From NCBI GenBank assembly GCA_028873125.1, contig JAGWMQ010000001.1, forward strand, positions 1-36,743: a stretch of DNA of 36,743 nt, read 5' to 3'. Below, in pieces: positions 25,212-34,267 of the stretch (the stretch's first letter is position 1; every line of letters begins with the position of its first letter). Under the pieces are notes generated by a model. The model did not search any database and was not told the DNA's origin. It saw nothing but the letters and a program-made list of their open reading frames with translations. The DNA is from Verrucomicrobiota bacterium (GTDB lineage Bacteria; Verrucomicrobiota; Verrucomicrobiia; Limisphaerales; UBA11358). A program made the position numbers and the translations under genes.

Positions 25212-26277
25212 AAATGAGCTTCGGCTGGCTGCCGCCGTCAGCTTTCAATCCCAGCTTTTTGTAGCTTAATTCCGTCGCTACGCGGCCCTGGGGCGTGCGG
25301 TTGAGATAGCCTTCCATGATCAGATACGGCTCATAGACCTCCTCAATGGTGTCCGGCTCCTCGCCCACGGCGACGGCGAGTGAATTCACGCCCACCGGCC
25401 CGCCGCCAAATTTCAGGATGACCGCTTCGAGGATGCGCTTGTCCATTTCGTCCAGGCCGTTCCGGTCAATTTCGAGCATCGCCAGCGACTGGTCGGCCAC
25501 GGCGGCGGTGATGCGGCCGTCGTGCCGGACCTGGGCGTAATCCCGGACGCGCCGCAGCAGATTGTTGGCGATGCGCGGCGTGCCGCGGCTGCGCCGGGCG
25601 ATTTCATGCGCGCCGGCCTTTTCGATTTCCACGCTCAACAGATTGGCCGAGCGCAGGACGATCTTTTCCAAATCCTCCGCCGCGTAATAGTCCAGCCGCT
25701 CGCGCACGGCGAAGCGCGTCAAGAGCGGCGCGGAGAGCAACCCGCTGCGCGTCGTCGCCCCGATCAGGGTGAAGCGCGGCAGGTTCAGGCGCACGCTGCG
25801 CGCGTTCGGTCCCTGGTCAATGATGATGTCCAGCTTGAAGTCCTCCATGGCCGGGTAGAGATATTCCTCGATCGCCTTTTGCAGGCGATGGATTTCGTCA
25901 ATGAACAGCACGTCCCCTTCCTCCAGGTTCGTGAGGAGACCGGCGAGGTCGGCAGCCTTTTCAATGGTCGGGCCGCTGGTGCCCTTGAGGCCGGCGCCCA
26001 TCGCCTTGGCCAGGATGTTGGCCAGCGTGGTCTTGCCCAAGCCGGGCGGGCCGGAAAAGAGAATGTGGTCGAGGGCCTCGCCGCGCTGCCGGGCGGCGGC
26101 GACCGCGATCTCCAGCCGCTCCTTGACCTTGGGCTGGCCGGTGAATTCCGAAAAGAGCGACGGGCGCAGCGTCAGTTCCAGCGCCGCGTCAGGTTTGTTC
26201 AAGGTGGAGACCGGTCGTTCCGCCATCGCCTTCAGCTTGGGGAAAGCGGCGCGCACCGGCAAGCGCGATTGCGTCAC
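25210..26277 (-). CDS. ruvB: Holliday junction branch-migration ATPase RuvB
   Basis: A hexameric AAA+ motor that drives branch migration with RuvA. 355 residues from the GTG at 26277. Walker [20 protein letters not shown], Walker [18 protein letters not shown], sensor/arginine-finger region [17 protein letters not shown], and the C-terminal winged helix ([20 protein letters not shown]). The GTG overlaps the stop of the upstream glycosyltransferase by 4 bases (GTGA). The ATG at 26226 (MAERPVST), preceded by AAGG, is an alternative start. The stop coincides with the end of the dispersed repeat. ruvA and ruvC are not in the window. Confidence 0.97.
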   Translation of the reverse strand: MTQSRLPVRAAFPKLKAMAERPVSTLNKPDAALELTLRPSLFSEFTGQPKVKERLEIAVAAARQRGEALDHILFSGPPGLGKTTLANILAKAMGAGLKGTSGPTIEKAADLAGLLTNLEEGDVLFIDEIHRLQKAIEEYLYPAMEDFKLDIIIDQGPNARSVRLNLPRFTLIGATTRSGLLSAPLLTRFAVRERLDYYAAEDLEKIVLRSANLLSVEIEKAGAHEIARRSRGTPRIANNLLRRVRDYAQVRHDGRITAAVADQSLAMLEIDRNGLDEMDKRILEAVILKFGGGPVGVNSLAVAVGEEPDTIEEVYEPYLIMEGYLNRTPQGRVATELSYKKLGLKADGGSQPKLI

Positions 26278-27317
26278 GGCCCCGACTCCGCGCCTCGTCG
26301 GACGCGCTGGAGCATTTGCCGGGCGCGCTCAAACACCATCGCCGGTGAAAGCGCCTTCAGGCATTCATTGGGTTTTTCGTAAGCGCAGCGGGAGACCAGG
26401 CATGGGGAACAGGGCAATTCGATTCGCAGGACGTTTTCAAGCTGGCCGTAAGGCCCGGTGCGGCGCGGTTCGGTCGGGCCGAAGAGGGCGAGGACCGGCG
26501 TGCCCAGGGCGGCGGCCGCGTGCATCGGCCCGGTGTCGTTGGTGATCATCAACCGGGCCGGGCGCAACCACTCGATCATTTCCGGCAGCGACGTCTGGCC
26601 GCACACGTTCAGCGCGCGTCCGGGCGCCGCGTCCGCGATGATCCCGCCCGACGGCCGGTCCTCCGCCGCGCCGAGAACGGCAAACCGCAGTTCGTGAAAC
26701 TCCGCGGCCAGCAGGCGGACCAGGCGGGCGAAGTGTTCGACGGGCCAGCGTTTGTTCCGCCACCGCGCGCCGGGCTGGATGACAATCCAATCGGTCCCGT
26801 CCAGCCCCCACCGGGATTTGACGGCGGCGGCAATTTCCGGGCGCGGGGGCATCCATTGAAAATGCCGGTCCACAGGCGCGCCCAACCGCGGCAGCACGGA
26901 CAAGTACCAGTCCACCGCGTGCGTATAAAACGACGGCCGCGGCACCGCCAGGTCGTAGAAGCCGCGCGCGCCCTCGCGCGGCTCGTCCAGGCCGACGAGA
27001 AAATTCCCGTCCGCCAGCCAGGCGAACGCGCTGCTGCGCGCCAGGCATTGGAGATCAATGACCAGGTCGAAACGTTGTGCCCGTAGCCGGCGGATGCTGC
27101 GGAACATTTCCGGCCAGAACCGGGGCCGGACCCAGCGCCGGCGCTCGAACCGCACGAGACCGGCCAGGTCGGGGTCGCCCTCGAGCAGCGGCGCGAGGCC
27201 GGAATCAATCCACCAGAATATTTCGGCAGCGCGGAGATGCCGTTTGAGCAAACGCAGGACTGGCAGCGCCTGGATCACGTCCCCCAACGAACTGGGCTTG
27301 AGGATGAGGATTTTCAA
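26274..27317 (-). CDS. Glycosyltransferase family 9 (LPS heptosyltransferase-like)
   Basis: 347 residues. GT9 enzymes transfer heptose from ADP-heptose to the lipid A inner core at the cytoplasmic face of the inner membrane. Seen here: N-terminal [20 protein letters not shown], mid-protein [14 protein letters not shown], and the donor-binding [20 protein letters not shown] followed by [13 protein letters not shown]. The C-terminal cysteine pair [20 protein letters not shown] is frequent in WaaC/WaaF-like proteins. The start codon is TTG (27317), fixed by the family's N-terminus; no ribosome-binding site precedes it. The acceptor sugar cannot be told. Confidence 0.9.
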   Translation of the reverse strand: MKILILKPSSLGDVIQALPVLRLLKRHLRAAEIFWWIDSGLAPLLEGDPDLAGLVRFERRRWVRPRFWPEMFRSIRRLRAQRFDLVIDLQCLARSSAFAWLADGNFLVGLDEPREGARGFYDLAVPRPSFYTHAVDWYLSVLPRLGAPVDRHFQWMPPRPEIAAAVKSRWGLDGTDWIVIQPGARWRNKRWPVEHFARLVRLLAAEFHELRFAVLGAAEDRPSGGIIADAAPGRALNVCGQTSLPEMIEWLRPARLMITNDTGPMHAAAALGTPVLALFGPTEPRRTGPYGQLENVLRIELPCSPCLVSRCAYEKPNECLKALSPAMVFERARQMLQRVRRGAESGP

Positions 27318-27323
27318 AGGGAG

Positions 27324-27391
27324 AATTCAGAATGAAGAGGGCGGGCGCAGGCATCGCGCGTGCTGCGGACGCAACGGATTCATTCTGCATT
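27324..27391. repeat. Intergenic inverted repeat
   Basis: AATTCAGAATGAA at 27324-27336 and TTCATTCTGCATT at 27379-27391 are inverted copies (12 of 13 matching), 42 bases apart, filling the whole gap between two genes. It resembles small palindromic repeats common in these genomes. No T-run follows, so a terminator role is not clear. Confidence 0.5.
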
Positions 27392-28114
27392 TTACTTTCC
27401 GTAGGCCAGCCGTTCGGCGATGCGTTCGGGAAGGCCGGCGGCGCGGATTTTCTTCTGGGCGGCGGCGATGTCATATTCAAGCCGGCGCAGTTCGATCGTG
27501 CCGGCGTCCATGTCGTAAAGGACATAGGCGGCCTTGGGGTTGTTGTCGCGGGGCTGGCCGACGGCGCCGACGTTGATGAAGTATTTTTTGGACGGGTCCA
27601 CCTTGAACTTGGAGTAGATGCCCCCGCGCACGACGGTGTCGCGCAAGAAGGCGACCGGGACGTGGGTGTGGCCAAAGAAGCAGACCTGCGTGTTCTGATA
27701 CGGAAAACTGGCGGCGGCGGCGAGTTTGTCGAAGACGTAACCCCAGCGCTGCGGGGCGTCGAGGGTGGCGTGGACCAGGGTGAAGTTGGCGACCATCTTG
27801 GTGTATTTGAGGTCGCGCAACCACTGGCGATCGTCCTCGGAGATCTGTTGGCGCGTCCACTTCACGGCGGCGGCGGCGTTGGGGTTGAAGCCCTCGAGGG
27901 GGTCGTCGCTCGAGCAGTATTCATCGTGGTTGCCCTTGACACAGGGAATGTCCATCTCCCGGACCATTTTCAGGCATTCGGCGGGATTGGCATTGTAGCC
28001 GACGACATCGCCCAGGCAGACGTAATGCGTGGCCTTCTGGTTTTTGGCGTCTTCCAAAACGACCTGGAAGGCCTCCAGATTGGCGTGAATGTCGGCGATG
28101 ATGGCGTATTTCAT
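27392..28114 (-). CDS. Calcineurin-like metallophosphoesterase
   Basis: 240 residues, cytosolic. The binuclear metal site motifs are complete: AIIADIHANLEA (DxH), YVCLGDVVGYNANP (GDxxxY), CVKGNHDEY (GNHD) and CFFGHTHVPVAF (GHTH). The family includes phosphodiesterases (YfcE-like) and diadenosine-polyphosphate or protein phosphatases; the substrate is not predictable. The ATG at 28114 lies 3 bases after the acylphosphatase stop, so the two probably form an operon. Confidence 0.9.
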   Translation of the reverse strand: MKYAIIADIHANLEAFQVVLEDAKNQKATHYVCLGDVVGYNANPAECLKMVREMDIPCVKGNHDEYCSSDDPLEGFNPNAAAAVKWTRQQISEDDRQWLRDLKYTKMVANFTLVHATLDAPQRWGYVFDKLAAAASFPYQNTQVCFFGHTHVPVAFLRDTVVRGGIYSKFKVDPSKKYFINVGAVGQPRDNNPKAAYVLYDMDAGTIELRRLEYDIAAAQKKIRAAGLPERIAERLAYGK

Positions 28115-28117
28115 TGC

Positions 28118-28396
28118 TTATTGAACGATGTCAAAGCCGCGAAATTCATTTTGCGCCCCGGTCCACGTCACCTTTTCGTCGCGGATGAAATGGGCCAGTC
28201 CTGCCTCGCGCACCGCCTGGCGGAAGGCCTCGAGTTCCTCGCGCGCTCCCTCGGCGATCAATTCGACGCGGCTGTCGGGCAAGTTGCGCACCATGCCCGT
28301 AACTTCAAATCCGGCGGCGGCGGCCTTCGCGGTGTAGCGAAAACCGACGCCCTGCACGTGGCCGGAATAAAAAATGTGCATGCGGCAACGAGTCAT
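28118..28396 (-). CDS. acyP: Acylphosphatase
   Basis: A small enzyme of about 92 residues that hydrolyses acyl phosphates. Family motifs: HIFYSGHVQGVGFRYTAKA (catalytic Arg in GFR) and GMVRNLPDSRVELIAEG (catalytic Asn in RNLPD). The start is either ATG 28396 (MTRCRMHIF) or ATG 28381 (MHIFYSG); an open extension to 28423 is less likely. It is the first gene of a two-gene unit with the phosphoesterase. Confidence 0.93.
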   Translation of the reverse strand: MTRCRMHIFYSGHVQGVGFRYTAKAAAAGFEVTGMVRNLPDSRVELIAEGAREELEAFRQAVREAGLAHFIRDEKVTWTGAQNEFRGFDIVQ

Positions 28397-28662
28397 CTGG
28401 CGCCGCACAGGCGGCGGGTGCATGAAGCCCAGGCCGAACGGCGCGGCAATTTAGCACTGTTCCGGTTGCTGTGACAAGTGCCGTCTGGTTCGTGTCTGGT
28501 TCCCTCCCAAGGCGTGCCCGGCCGATTCACGCAGCGCGTCGAAAGCCTGGCGGAAGGGCGTGGAGACAGCGGATGGCATCACGATGAGGTTCGGCGTCCA
28601 TGGCGCTGAACAAATCGGTGGTGGTTTTGTGCCGGGGTTTGGTCTGCCGGCCGCGCCAATAC

Positions 28663-29031
28663 ATGAACAAACGGTTGCTGAAGCGCGCGGCGATTGAGGA
28701 GATCAAACTCCGCCTCCAAAGACGCCTCGACTCATTCCTCGACGGCGTGATCGAACGGGAGGAATACACCGCCGAGAGGGCCAGGTTGATGAGCCGGAAG
28801 AAGACATTGGAGGAGCAAAAGGGCGCTTGCGCGGCAGGCCGAGCCGATTGGCTCGAACCGTTCCGAAACTGAATTTTGACCGCTCGAAACGCGGGTGAAT
28901 TCGCTGTCAATGGTCGTCCACAGGAGAACAAGGTCCCCGCTCAAAAAGTGTTTGGCTCGAACCTTGTCCTCGACTGCAAAAAAGCCCGTGGTTCCTGCGT
29001 CAGACTGGGGTCACCACTCGTCGAAATCTCG
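28663..29031 (+). pseudogene. Serine recombinase C-terminal remnant with nonsense mutation
   Basis: In one frame the sequence reads a coiled-coil region typical of the C-terminus of large serine recombinases (LDSFLDGVIEREEYTAERAR, LMSRKKTLEEQ, DWLEPFRN). Then TGA at 28870-28872, then in the same frame ILTARNAGEFAVNGRPQENK and KVFGSNLVLDCKKARG. In family members a tryptophan follows the FRN, so one TGG-to-TGA change is the simplest account. The resolvase catalytic domain is absent upstream. It lies directly beside the 3' end of a tRNA-Leu gene. Family assignment is from memory of the motif pattern. Confidence 0.65.
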
Positions 29032-29044
29032 CCGACTGGTGGAG

Positions 29045-29129
29045 TGGTGCGGATAGCAGGACTTGAACCTGCACGGGTTGCCCCACTACCACCTCAAAGT
29101 AGCGTGTCTGCCAATTCCACCATATCCGC
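29045..29129 (-). tRNA. tRNA-Leu (GAG)
   Basis: An 85-nt class II tRNA. The acceptor stem GCGGATA pairs with TATCCGC, with discriminator A and encoded CCA. The D-arm contains GGTGGAATTGGCAGACACG, and the anticodon arm is CTACT-TTGAGGT-GGTAG with anticodon GAG at 29095-29093. A long variable arm (TGGGGCAACCCG) and the T-arm GCAGGTTCAAGTCCTGC complete it. All stems pair. Confidence 0.96.
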
Positions 29130-29187
29130 ACCCGCCAGAGTAATGAAGCAGGCGGCGGGGCGCCGCGCAAGTCGAATCCCGGACATC

Positions 29188-30393
29188 CTATTCGCCAAAC
29201 AGCCACCGCCAGCCGCGCCAGCGGTTGGGCCGCACGGGGTTGAAGGTGGCGCTGCGCAACTGGCCTAGGTCCAGTTGCAGCAGCAGTCCGACGGTGTTGG
29301 CGCCGCGGCCGTGCGAGCGTATGGCATCAATGCCGTAGGCGTAATCCAGCATGACCTTCAAGCGATTGGACGGGGAACGGAACAGAATGCCGCCGCCCAC
29401 GCCGTTGAGCCAGTTGCCCGGCTGCGATTCTCCGGGCAGGTAGTCCACGAAGGCGCTGGCGGCCGTCAGGCTGAGGTTCCAACGTCGTTTGGAGTCCAGG
29501 GGCAACAAGTAGTTCGCGTCCAGCAACACAAATTGCCGCGCGCTGATTTCCTGAAAATAATAGCCCGGCAACGACAGGGGAAATTCCTCGATGAGCGGCA
29601 GAAATCCACCGAGCCGGTAGGCGCTGAAACGGTCGGCGTCCACGCTGGTGCCGGCCGTCAGGCGCGCGGAAAAATTCTGCTGGCTTTGGGGCAGGGTGTA
29701 GGACAGCGCGGCCTCGGCCCAGAACAAATGCGACTGTCCGCGGAGCTTGCGGTCGCCGCCGAAGCCGTACGTGCCCGGATTGCTGCGCAGGTGGCCCTCG
29801 TACCAGACGGACAGTTCCATGGCCAGCGCCGGGAAAAGGGTCGGTTCGACGCCGCCCCAGCGCAGGCCCGCGCGCACGTTGAAATCGCCATGATCGGCCG
29901 GCAATTGAAACGCCGCCGCGGTCTCGTCCCGTTCAAAGACCGCATAGTGGGCCGTGCCGCGCAGAATCAGATTCAGGGGGACTTTGGCCTGCGGGTTGAA
30001 CAGATGATAAATGCTCGCCGAGATCTCCCCGCCGTGGCCGATGAACGATTCAGAGGGGTAAAAAGTCCCGCCGTGGATTTCATTGTAGCTGTCGGCAAAT
30101 CCGCCGCCGTCCAAACCGACCGCAAAGTCCGTGTTGGGGCCCAGGCCGTGGACGAAGGCCAGTTCGGAATCCACATAGGTCGGAGCCAGCGCCAGGCGCA
30201 GGGTGAGGTTCGTGCGCAGAAAGTCGGGCTGGTTGTGGTAATAATAGGCGTAACCGGCGAACGGCGCGTGGCCCTCGAGCGCCTGGTTGTAACCCAACTG
30301 GATCAGGTCGCGCGGGACCGGATCAATCTGCGCGGAAGCAAAAAAGGGCGCGCACAACGGCAGCCACAGCAGCGCCCGCCCCGATTTCTTCAT
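29188..30393 (-). CDS. Predicted outer-membrane beta-barrel protein
   Basis: 401 residues. Signal peptide MKKSGRALLWLPLCAPFFASA. The mature part is full of alternating, aromatic-rich amphipathic strands (GYAYYYHNQPDFLRTNLTLR, AMELSVWYEGHLRSNPGTYG), with turn-like G/N/D loops. This fits an outer-membrane barrel, perhaps with an Omp85- or surface-antigen-like C-terminal half. The final residues (WRWLFGE) do not give a classic C-terminal Phe signal. TTAGGA precedes the ATG by about 9 bases. No family is recognised with certainty and there is no operon partner. Confidence 0.6.
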   Translation of the reverse strand: MKKSGRALLWLPLCAPFFASAQIDPVPRDLIQLGYNQALEGHAPFAGYAYYYHNQPDFLRTNLTLRLALAPTYVDSELAFVHGLGPNTDFAVGLDGGGFADSYNEIHGGTFYPSESFIGHGGEISASIYHLFNPQAKVPLNLILRGTAHYAVFERDETAAAFQLPADHGDFNVRAGLRWGGVEPTLFPALAMELSVWYEGHLRSNPGTYGFGGDRKLRGQSHLFWAEAALSYTLPQSQQNFSARLTAGTSVDADRFSAYRLGGFLPLIEEFPLSLPGYYFQEISARQFVLLDANYLLPLDSKRRWNLSLTAASAFVDYLPGESQPGNWLNGVGGGILFRSPSNRLKVMLDYAYGIDAIRSHGRGANTVGLLLQLDLGQLRSATFNPVRPNRWRGWRWLFGE

Positions 30394-30832
30394 CGGCGTT
30401 TCCTAACGCAAAAAGGGGCGCCCGGCAAGCGGAATTGGCGCGGGGCGCATGAAAACCCCAATCGTTCGGGCAACCATTCCGCATCGGGCCGGGCCGTTTC
30501 CCATGAGCCATTAGGCAGGGTTTGTCCGCAAAACGATTGGAGCAACATGGGTGCGGGTTTGCGCGGGTAAAAAAATCAGGCCAAACCGCCGATTGAAATG
30601 GTTTTGCCCGAAATCGGCGGGTTGTGATTTTCACGTCAAATGAAAAGCCCATCGCCCGCCAGCCAATAGTACCCTTCCAACCCATCCTGCATCCAGCCTT
30701 GCCCACGGTCGGCAGCCCTTTCGCAAGGTGGACTGGATTTGGGATTTGGGGCAGGTGACGATTGTTTGGCCGGGCGACCATTCTGCTTCTGGCTTTCCGG
30801 CTCCTTGGCCTTTGGGACAAAGCCCCGCTTCG
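30394..30832. other. Gene-free stretch
   Basis: About 440 bases upstream of the barrel-protein gene. Only out-of-frame, low-quality reading frames are present. The stretch GGATTTGGGATTTGGGGC near 30735-30752 is a short tandem-like motif. No RNA gene or promoter was recognised. Confidence 0.4.
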
Positions 30833-31099
30833 AGACTCGACCAGGTGAATGGCGCGTTTGAACCTCCGCGCGAAACGCTTGCCGGCACGGCCGCCCAGAT
30901 GCTCGAACACGGCCCGGAAGAATTTCTCGGCCAAGTCCGCCGAGCGCACCTGGTTGGCATGGGAGAGATTGTTGCGGCTGGGCGCGGTCGCGCCGCGGAT
31001 GCTGGAGAGCGGTGCTGCATGCAGACCCAGGGCGTCGCAGACATCGTTGAGTCCGATGCTGTGCGTCAGTTGGGCAAACAGGCTGCATTCAGCCTGGCG
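30833..31099 (-). pseudogene. IS4-type transposase N-terminal remnant
   Basis: Read leftward, an open frame gives SLFAQLTHSIGLNDVCDALG, then SIRGATAPSRNNLSHANQVR and SADLAEKFFRAVFEHLGGRA, ending KRAIHLVES. This matches the N-terminal region of IS4-family transposases (DUF4372-type), in which the last residues would continue into the first catalytic Asp (HLVDST). Homology stops abruptly at about 30833, a TGA interrupts upstream at 31100-31102, and the catalytic domain is missing. No terminal inverted repeats were found. It is a dead fragment. Confidence 0.75.
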
Positions 31100-31243
31100 T
31101 CAAGCAATTTCTGACGGGCACTCTCACTGACTGCCGCAATTCTGGCGGAACAATGCGCTTCCCCGGCCATCGGTGAGTTGCACGGTGCCCCGTGAAGAAC
31201 TGGGCATTGACGAATCGCCGACCGTTGTCATTCTTTGGGCTTC

Positions 31244-34111
31244 ATGGCAAAGACGAAGAAACAACTGAAGCCCAAGCTGCCGCCGGCTCACGATTGGCGC
31301 ACCACGGACACTGACGAAATCGCCAAACGCCGGCAGCGCGCCCGCGAGGAATCGTTCGACATCACCAACGCCGCGCCCGCGCATCCCATCTTCTCCAACT
31401 TCCGCGTCCAGTCCGCCAGCGGCCTGGCCTACTCCGTCGAGGTCCGCGACTTGGCTGGACGCCAGTTTGCCTGCGACTGCGTGGATTTCCGCATCAACGG
31501 GCTGGGCGTGTGCAAACACGTCGAAGCCGTGCTGCTGCTACTTGAGGCGCGGCACAAAAAGCTGTTCAAAGCCGCGTCCAATGCCGGATCGAATCGCATC
31601 GAAGTGATCGTGGACCGCGCGGCGGACACGCTTCGGGTCTTGAACGGGCACGGCGATTTGCCCCGCGCCGTCGGCAAATGGTTTGACGCGGAAGGCCGTT
31701 TGGCAAACGGCTCGCCTGAAACCGCGTTGCACGCGCTGCGCCAGTTGCGCGACGCCGATTTTCCACAAATCCGCCTCTCGCAGGAGATCGCGCCGTGGCT
31801 GGAAAATCGCCGGCGCGCCGCCGAGCGCGTTCAACTTCGGCGCGACTACGAACTCAAGGTGCAGAGCGGCGAATGGCCCGCGCACGAAACGACCGTGCCG
31901 CTGTTTCCCTACCAGCGCGAAGGCATGTTGCATCTGGCCTTTACCGAACGCGCCTTGCTGGCCGACGAAATGGGCCTGGGCAAAACCATCCAGGCCATCG
32001 CCGCCTGCGCGCTGCTGCACCGGCTCGGCCAGGCGCGGCGCGTGCTGGTCGTCACGCCCGCGTCGCTCAAAACCGAATGGGAGGAGCAGATTCGCAAGTT
32101 CACCACGCTGGATTACCAGGTCGTTTTTGGCGGAAAAATGCGGCGCTTGAAGGTCTATAGTGGCGCAGGCTTTCAGCCTGCAAGTTCTGAGCATGTCCCG
32201 CGCGCAGAATTTCCGGGCGGCGGGACGCCTGCGCCACGGCCTTTTTTCACCATCGTCAATTACGAGCAGATGGTCGCCGACGCGCTGGACGTGAACGAAC
32301 GCCTCGCGCCCGACATCGTGGTGTTGGACGAGGCCCAGCGCATCAAGAACTGGAGCACCAAAACCGCGCAGGCCGTCAAACGCCTCCGCAGCCGTTACGC
32401 CTTCGTCCTCACCGGCACGCCCATCGAAAACCGCATTGACGAAATTCATTCCCTGATGGATTTCCTCAACCCCGCCGCGCTCGGCCCGCTGTTCCGTTTC
32501 AACCGCGATTTCTACGAACTGGACGAACGCGGCCGGCCCGTCGGCTGCCGCAACCTTGACGTGCTGCACCAGCGCATCAAACCGTTCCTGCTGCGCCGCC
32601 GCAAGTCCGAGGTGGAAACCGAATTGCCCGAACGCACCGACCGCAATCATTTCGTACCGTTGAGCGAATTGCAGAAGCAAAATTACGCCGCCCACGAGCA
32701 GCAGGTGATGAAACTGGTCAGCGCCGCCCAGCGCCGCCCGCTCACCCAACAGGAACAGGACAAGCTCCAGCGTGAACTGGCCATGATGCGGATGATTTGC
32801 GACACCAATTACATTCTGGACGCGGATGACCGCGCCTGTCCGAAGCTGGCGGAAATTGAAAAGCTCCTGGACGAATGCGGTGAGAACGACGCGAAGGTCA
32901 TCATTTTCTCGGAATGGGAACGGATGCTCCAGCTCGCGCGCGACCTTTGCGACGGGCGCGGCATCGGTTACGCCTGGCACACCGGCAGCGTCCCGCAACG
33001 GCGCCGCCGGGCCGAGATCAACGCCTTCAAAGCCGACCCGAAATGCCGCGCCTTTCTCAGCACCGACTCCGGCGCAACCGGCCTGAACCTCCAGAACGCC
33101 AGCGTGGTCATCAATTGCGATCTGCCGTGGAATCCGGCCAAACTCGAACAACGCATCGCCCGCGCCTGGCGCAAACAGCAAACCAGGCCCGTCACCGTCA
33201 TTAATTTGATTTCCGAGAACACCATCGAGCACCGGATGCTCGAAACGCTCGCCCTGAAGACCACCGTGGCCATGAGCGTGCTGGACAAGCCGGGGGAGGT
33301 GAAGGAAATCAAACTGCGCAGCGGTCGGCAGGCTATGGTTGAGCGGTTGCAGCAACTCGTCACCCCGCCGGGTATCCCTCACCCGTCGCTTCGCGACACC
33401 CTCTCCCATCCGATGGGAGAAGGCTGGGATGAGGGCGCTGCCGCCAAGAAACTTCCCGCCGACCCCGCGCTGGCGTTCGCCCGGAAGGCTGTCGAACGGC
33501 TCAATGGCGCATTAATCCGCTGCGAACAGCGGTATCCGCAATCCGGTTCTCATTCCGTGCTGATCGTGGTCGTGGATCGCAATCCGGCCGATTGGCGCGA
33601 GCCATTGAAAAATCTCCATGCCGAATTTTTTGGCCGGGGCAAATCGGACCCGCTCGCGCCGGTGCAATTGGAAGTGCTTGACTGCGCCACCGACGAAGCC
33701 ATTCAGCGACTGATCGGCATGGGTCTGATTAGCAAAACCACGCGCGCCACGCGCCCGTTGTTTCCTTCCGATGAAGCTTCCGCAGCCAAACCGCTTTCTG
33801 CCGAGGAACTGGCAAAGGCGAAAGCCCACCGCGACGAGGCCGCGCGCAAAGTCAAAATGGCGCGGGTGCTGGGCAATGCCGGCTTCGCCGACGAAGCCCG
33901 CGCCGCCTTGCTCGAGGCCATCCATGGCATGGGCAGCGCCCTGGCGGTCGAGCGACGCCTGCCCGAACCGGCGAAGTTGAAGGACGTCCTGCAACCACCG
34001 CTGGCGCACGGTTTGGGTGAAGCCCTGCCGGTTCTGCGCGAGTTTGTCCATAATCCGGCATCCGCCTGGAAACCTGCAGCGGAACGGTTGGCAAGCCTGA
34101 TGCCTGCTTGA
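31244..34111 (+). CDS. SNF2-family helicase with N-terminal SWIM zinc finger
   Basis: About 955 residues from ATG 31244 (an in-frame TTG lies three codons upstream). A SWIM finger at about 70-95 (FACDCVDF...GVCKHVEAVLL) is followed by the SNF2 ATPase: LLADEMGLGKTIQAIAACAL (motif I), VTPASLKTEW (Ia), VVLDEAQRIKNW (II), FVLTGTPIENR (III). The helicase C lobe has STDSGATGLNLQNASVVINC and LEQRIARAWRKQQTRPVTVI. A ~260-residue C-terminal extension has no known domain. Such proteins translocate on DNA or remodel nucleoprotein complexes; several families serve in phage defence, but a housekeeping role is also possible. Two in-frame repeat insertions interrupt it, one between motifs Ia and II. It stands alone on its strand. 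Confidence 0.9.
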   Translation: MAKTKKQLKPKLPPAHDWRTTDTDEIAKRRQRAREESFDITNAAPAHPIFSNFRVQSASGLAYSVEVRDLAGRQFACDCVDFRINGLGVCKHVEAVLLLLEARHKKLFKAASNAGSNRIEVIVDRAADTLRVLNGHGDLPRAVGKWFDAEGRLANGSPETALHALRQLRDADFPQIRLSQEIAPWLENRRRAAERVQLRRDYELKVQSGEWPAHETTVPLFPYQREGMLHLAFTERALLADEMGLGKTIQAIAACALLHRLGQARRVLVVTPASLKTEWEEQIRKFTTLDYQVVFGGKMRRLKVYSGAGFQPASSEHVPRAEFPGGGTPAPRPFFTIVNYEQMVADALDVNERLAPDIVVLDEAQRIKNWSTKTAQAVKRLRSRYAFVLTGTPIENRIDEIHSLMDFLNPAALGPLFRFNRDFYELDERGRPVGCRNLDVLHQRIKPFLLRRRKSEVETELPERTDRNHFVPLSELQKQNYAAHEQQVMKLVSAAQRRPLTQQEQDKLQRELAMMRMICDTNYILDADDRACPKLAEIEKLLDECGENDAKVIIFSEWERMLQLARDLCDGRGIGYAWHTGSVPQRRRRAEINAFKADPKCRAFLSTDSGATGLNLQNASVVINCDLPWNPAKLEQRIARAWRKQQTRPVTVINLISENTIEHRMLETLALKTTVAMSVLDKPGEVKEIKLRSGRQAMVERLQQLVTPPGIPHPSLRDTLSHPMGEGWDEGAAAKKLPADPALAFARKAVERLNGALIRCEQRYPQSGSHSVLIVVVDRNPADWREPLKNLHAEFFGRGKSDPLAPVQLEVLDCATDEAIQRLIGMGLISKTTRATRPLFPSDEASAAKPLSAEELAKAKAHRDEAARKVKMARVLGNAGFADEARAALLEAIHGMGSALAVERRLPEPAKLKDVLQPPLAHGLGEALPVLREFVHNPASAWKPAAERLASLMPA
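32160..32237. repeat. REP-like palindromic element inside the SNF2 gene
   Basis: A 78-base element bounded by perfect 11-base inverted repeats (GTGGCGCAGGC / GCCTGCGCCAC). It is exactly 26 codons and reads in frame as the peptide SGAGFQPASS...GGGTPAPR. The 'GAGFQPA' reading is a recurrent repeat-derived peptide in planctomycete and verrucomicrobial proteins (recalled knowledge). It lies between helicase motifs Ia and II. Confidence 0.85.
33376..33435. repeat. Second palindromic element inside the SNF2 gene
   Basis: A 60-base element starting CCCTCACCC, with a central palindrome CTCTCCCATC/CGATGGGAGA and ending GGGATGAGGG. It is 20 codons and reads HPSLRDTLSHPMGEGWDEGA in frame. It is the same family as the copy at 34946-34996. 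It sits just after the helicase C lobe, in a likely linker. Confidence 0.8.
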
Positions 34112-34267
34112 AGCAGCGAGCCTGGGGTTTGTTGCGTTCAGGTGGTTGGGAACGGTCCACTGACCCGCATCATCATACCGCATCACCGGGGACAGGATCA
34201 CGCGATTAGCGGGGTTTGTGTCAGCCTGTCACAAAGGACACGCGCCATGAACTGCCGACAAAGGAAT

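Noticed and set aside
24848-25264. Several overlapping small open frames between the pseudopilin and ruvB
   Set aside because: They are translations of the dispersed repeat in different frames and recur only as repeat sequence.
27332-28474. 380-codon open frame on the plus strand
   Set aside because: Spans the phosphoesterase and acylphosphatase in antisense; no recognisable protein.
28527-28931. 134-codon minus-strand frame over the recombinase remnant
   Set aside because: No family pattern; the plus-strand recombinase-like reading is far more protein-like.
29011-29046. Inverted CCACTCGTCG / CGACTGGTGG as a terminator for tRNA-Leu
   Set aside because: Imperfect pairing and no T-run in the direction of transcription.
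31538-33409. 623-codon open frame on the minus strand
   Set aside because: Antisense to the SNF2 helicase, which carries all expected motifs.
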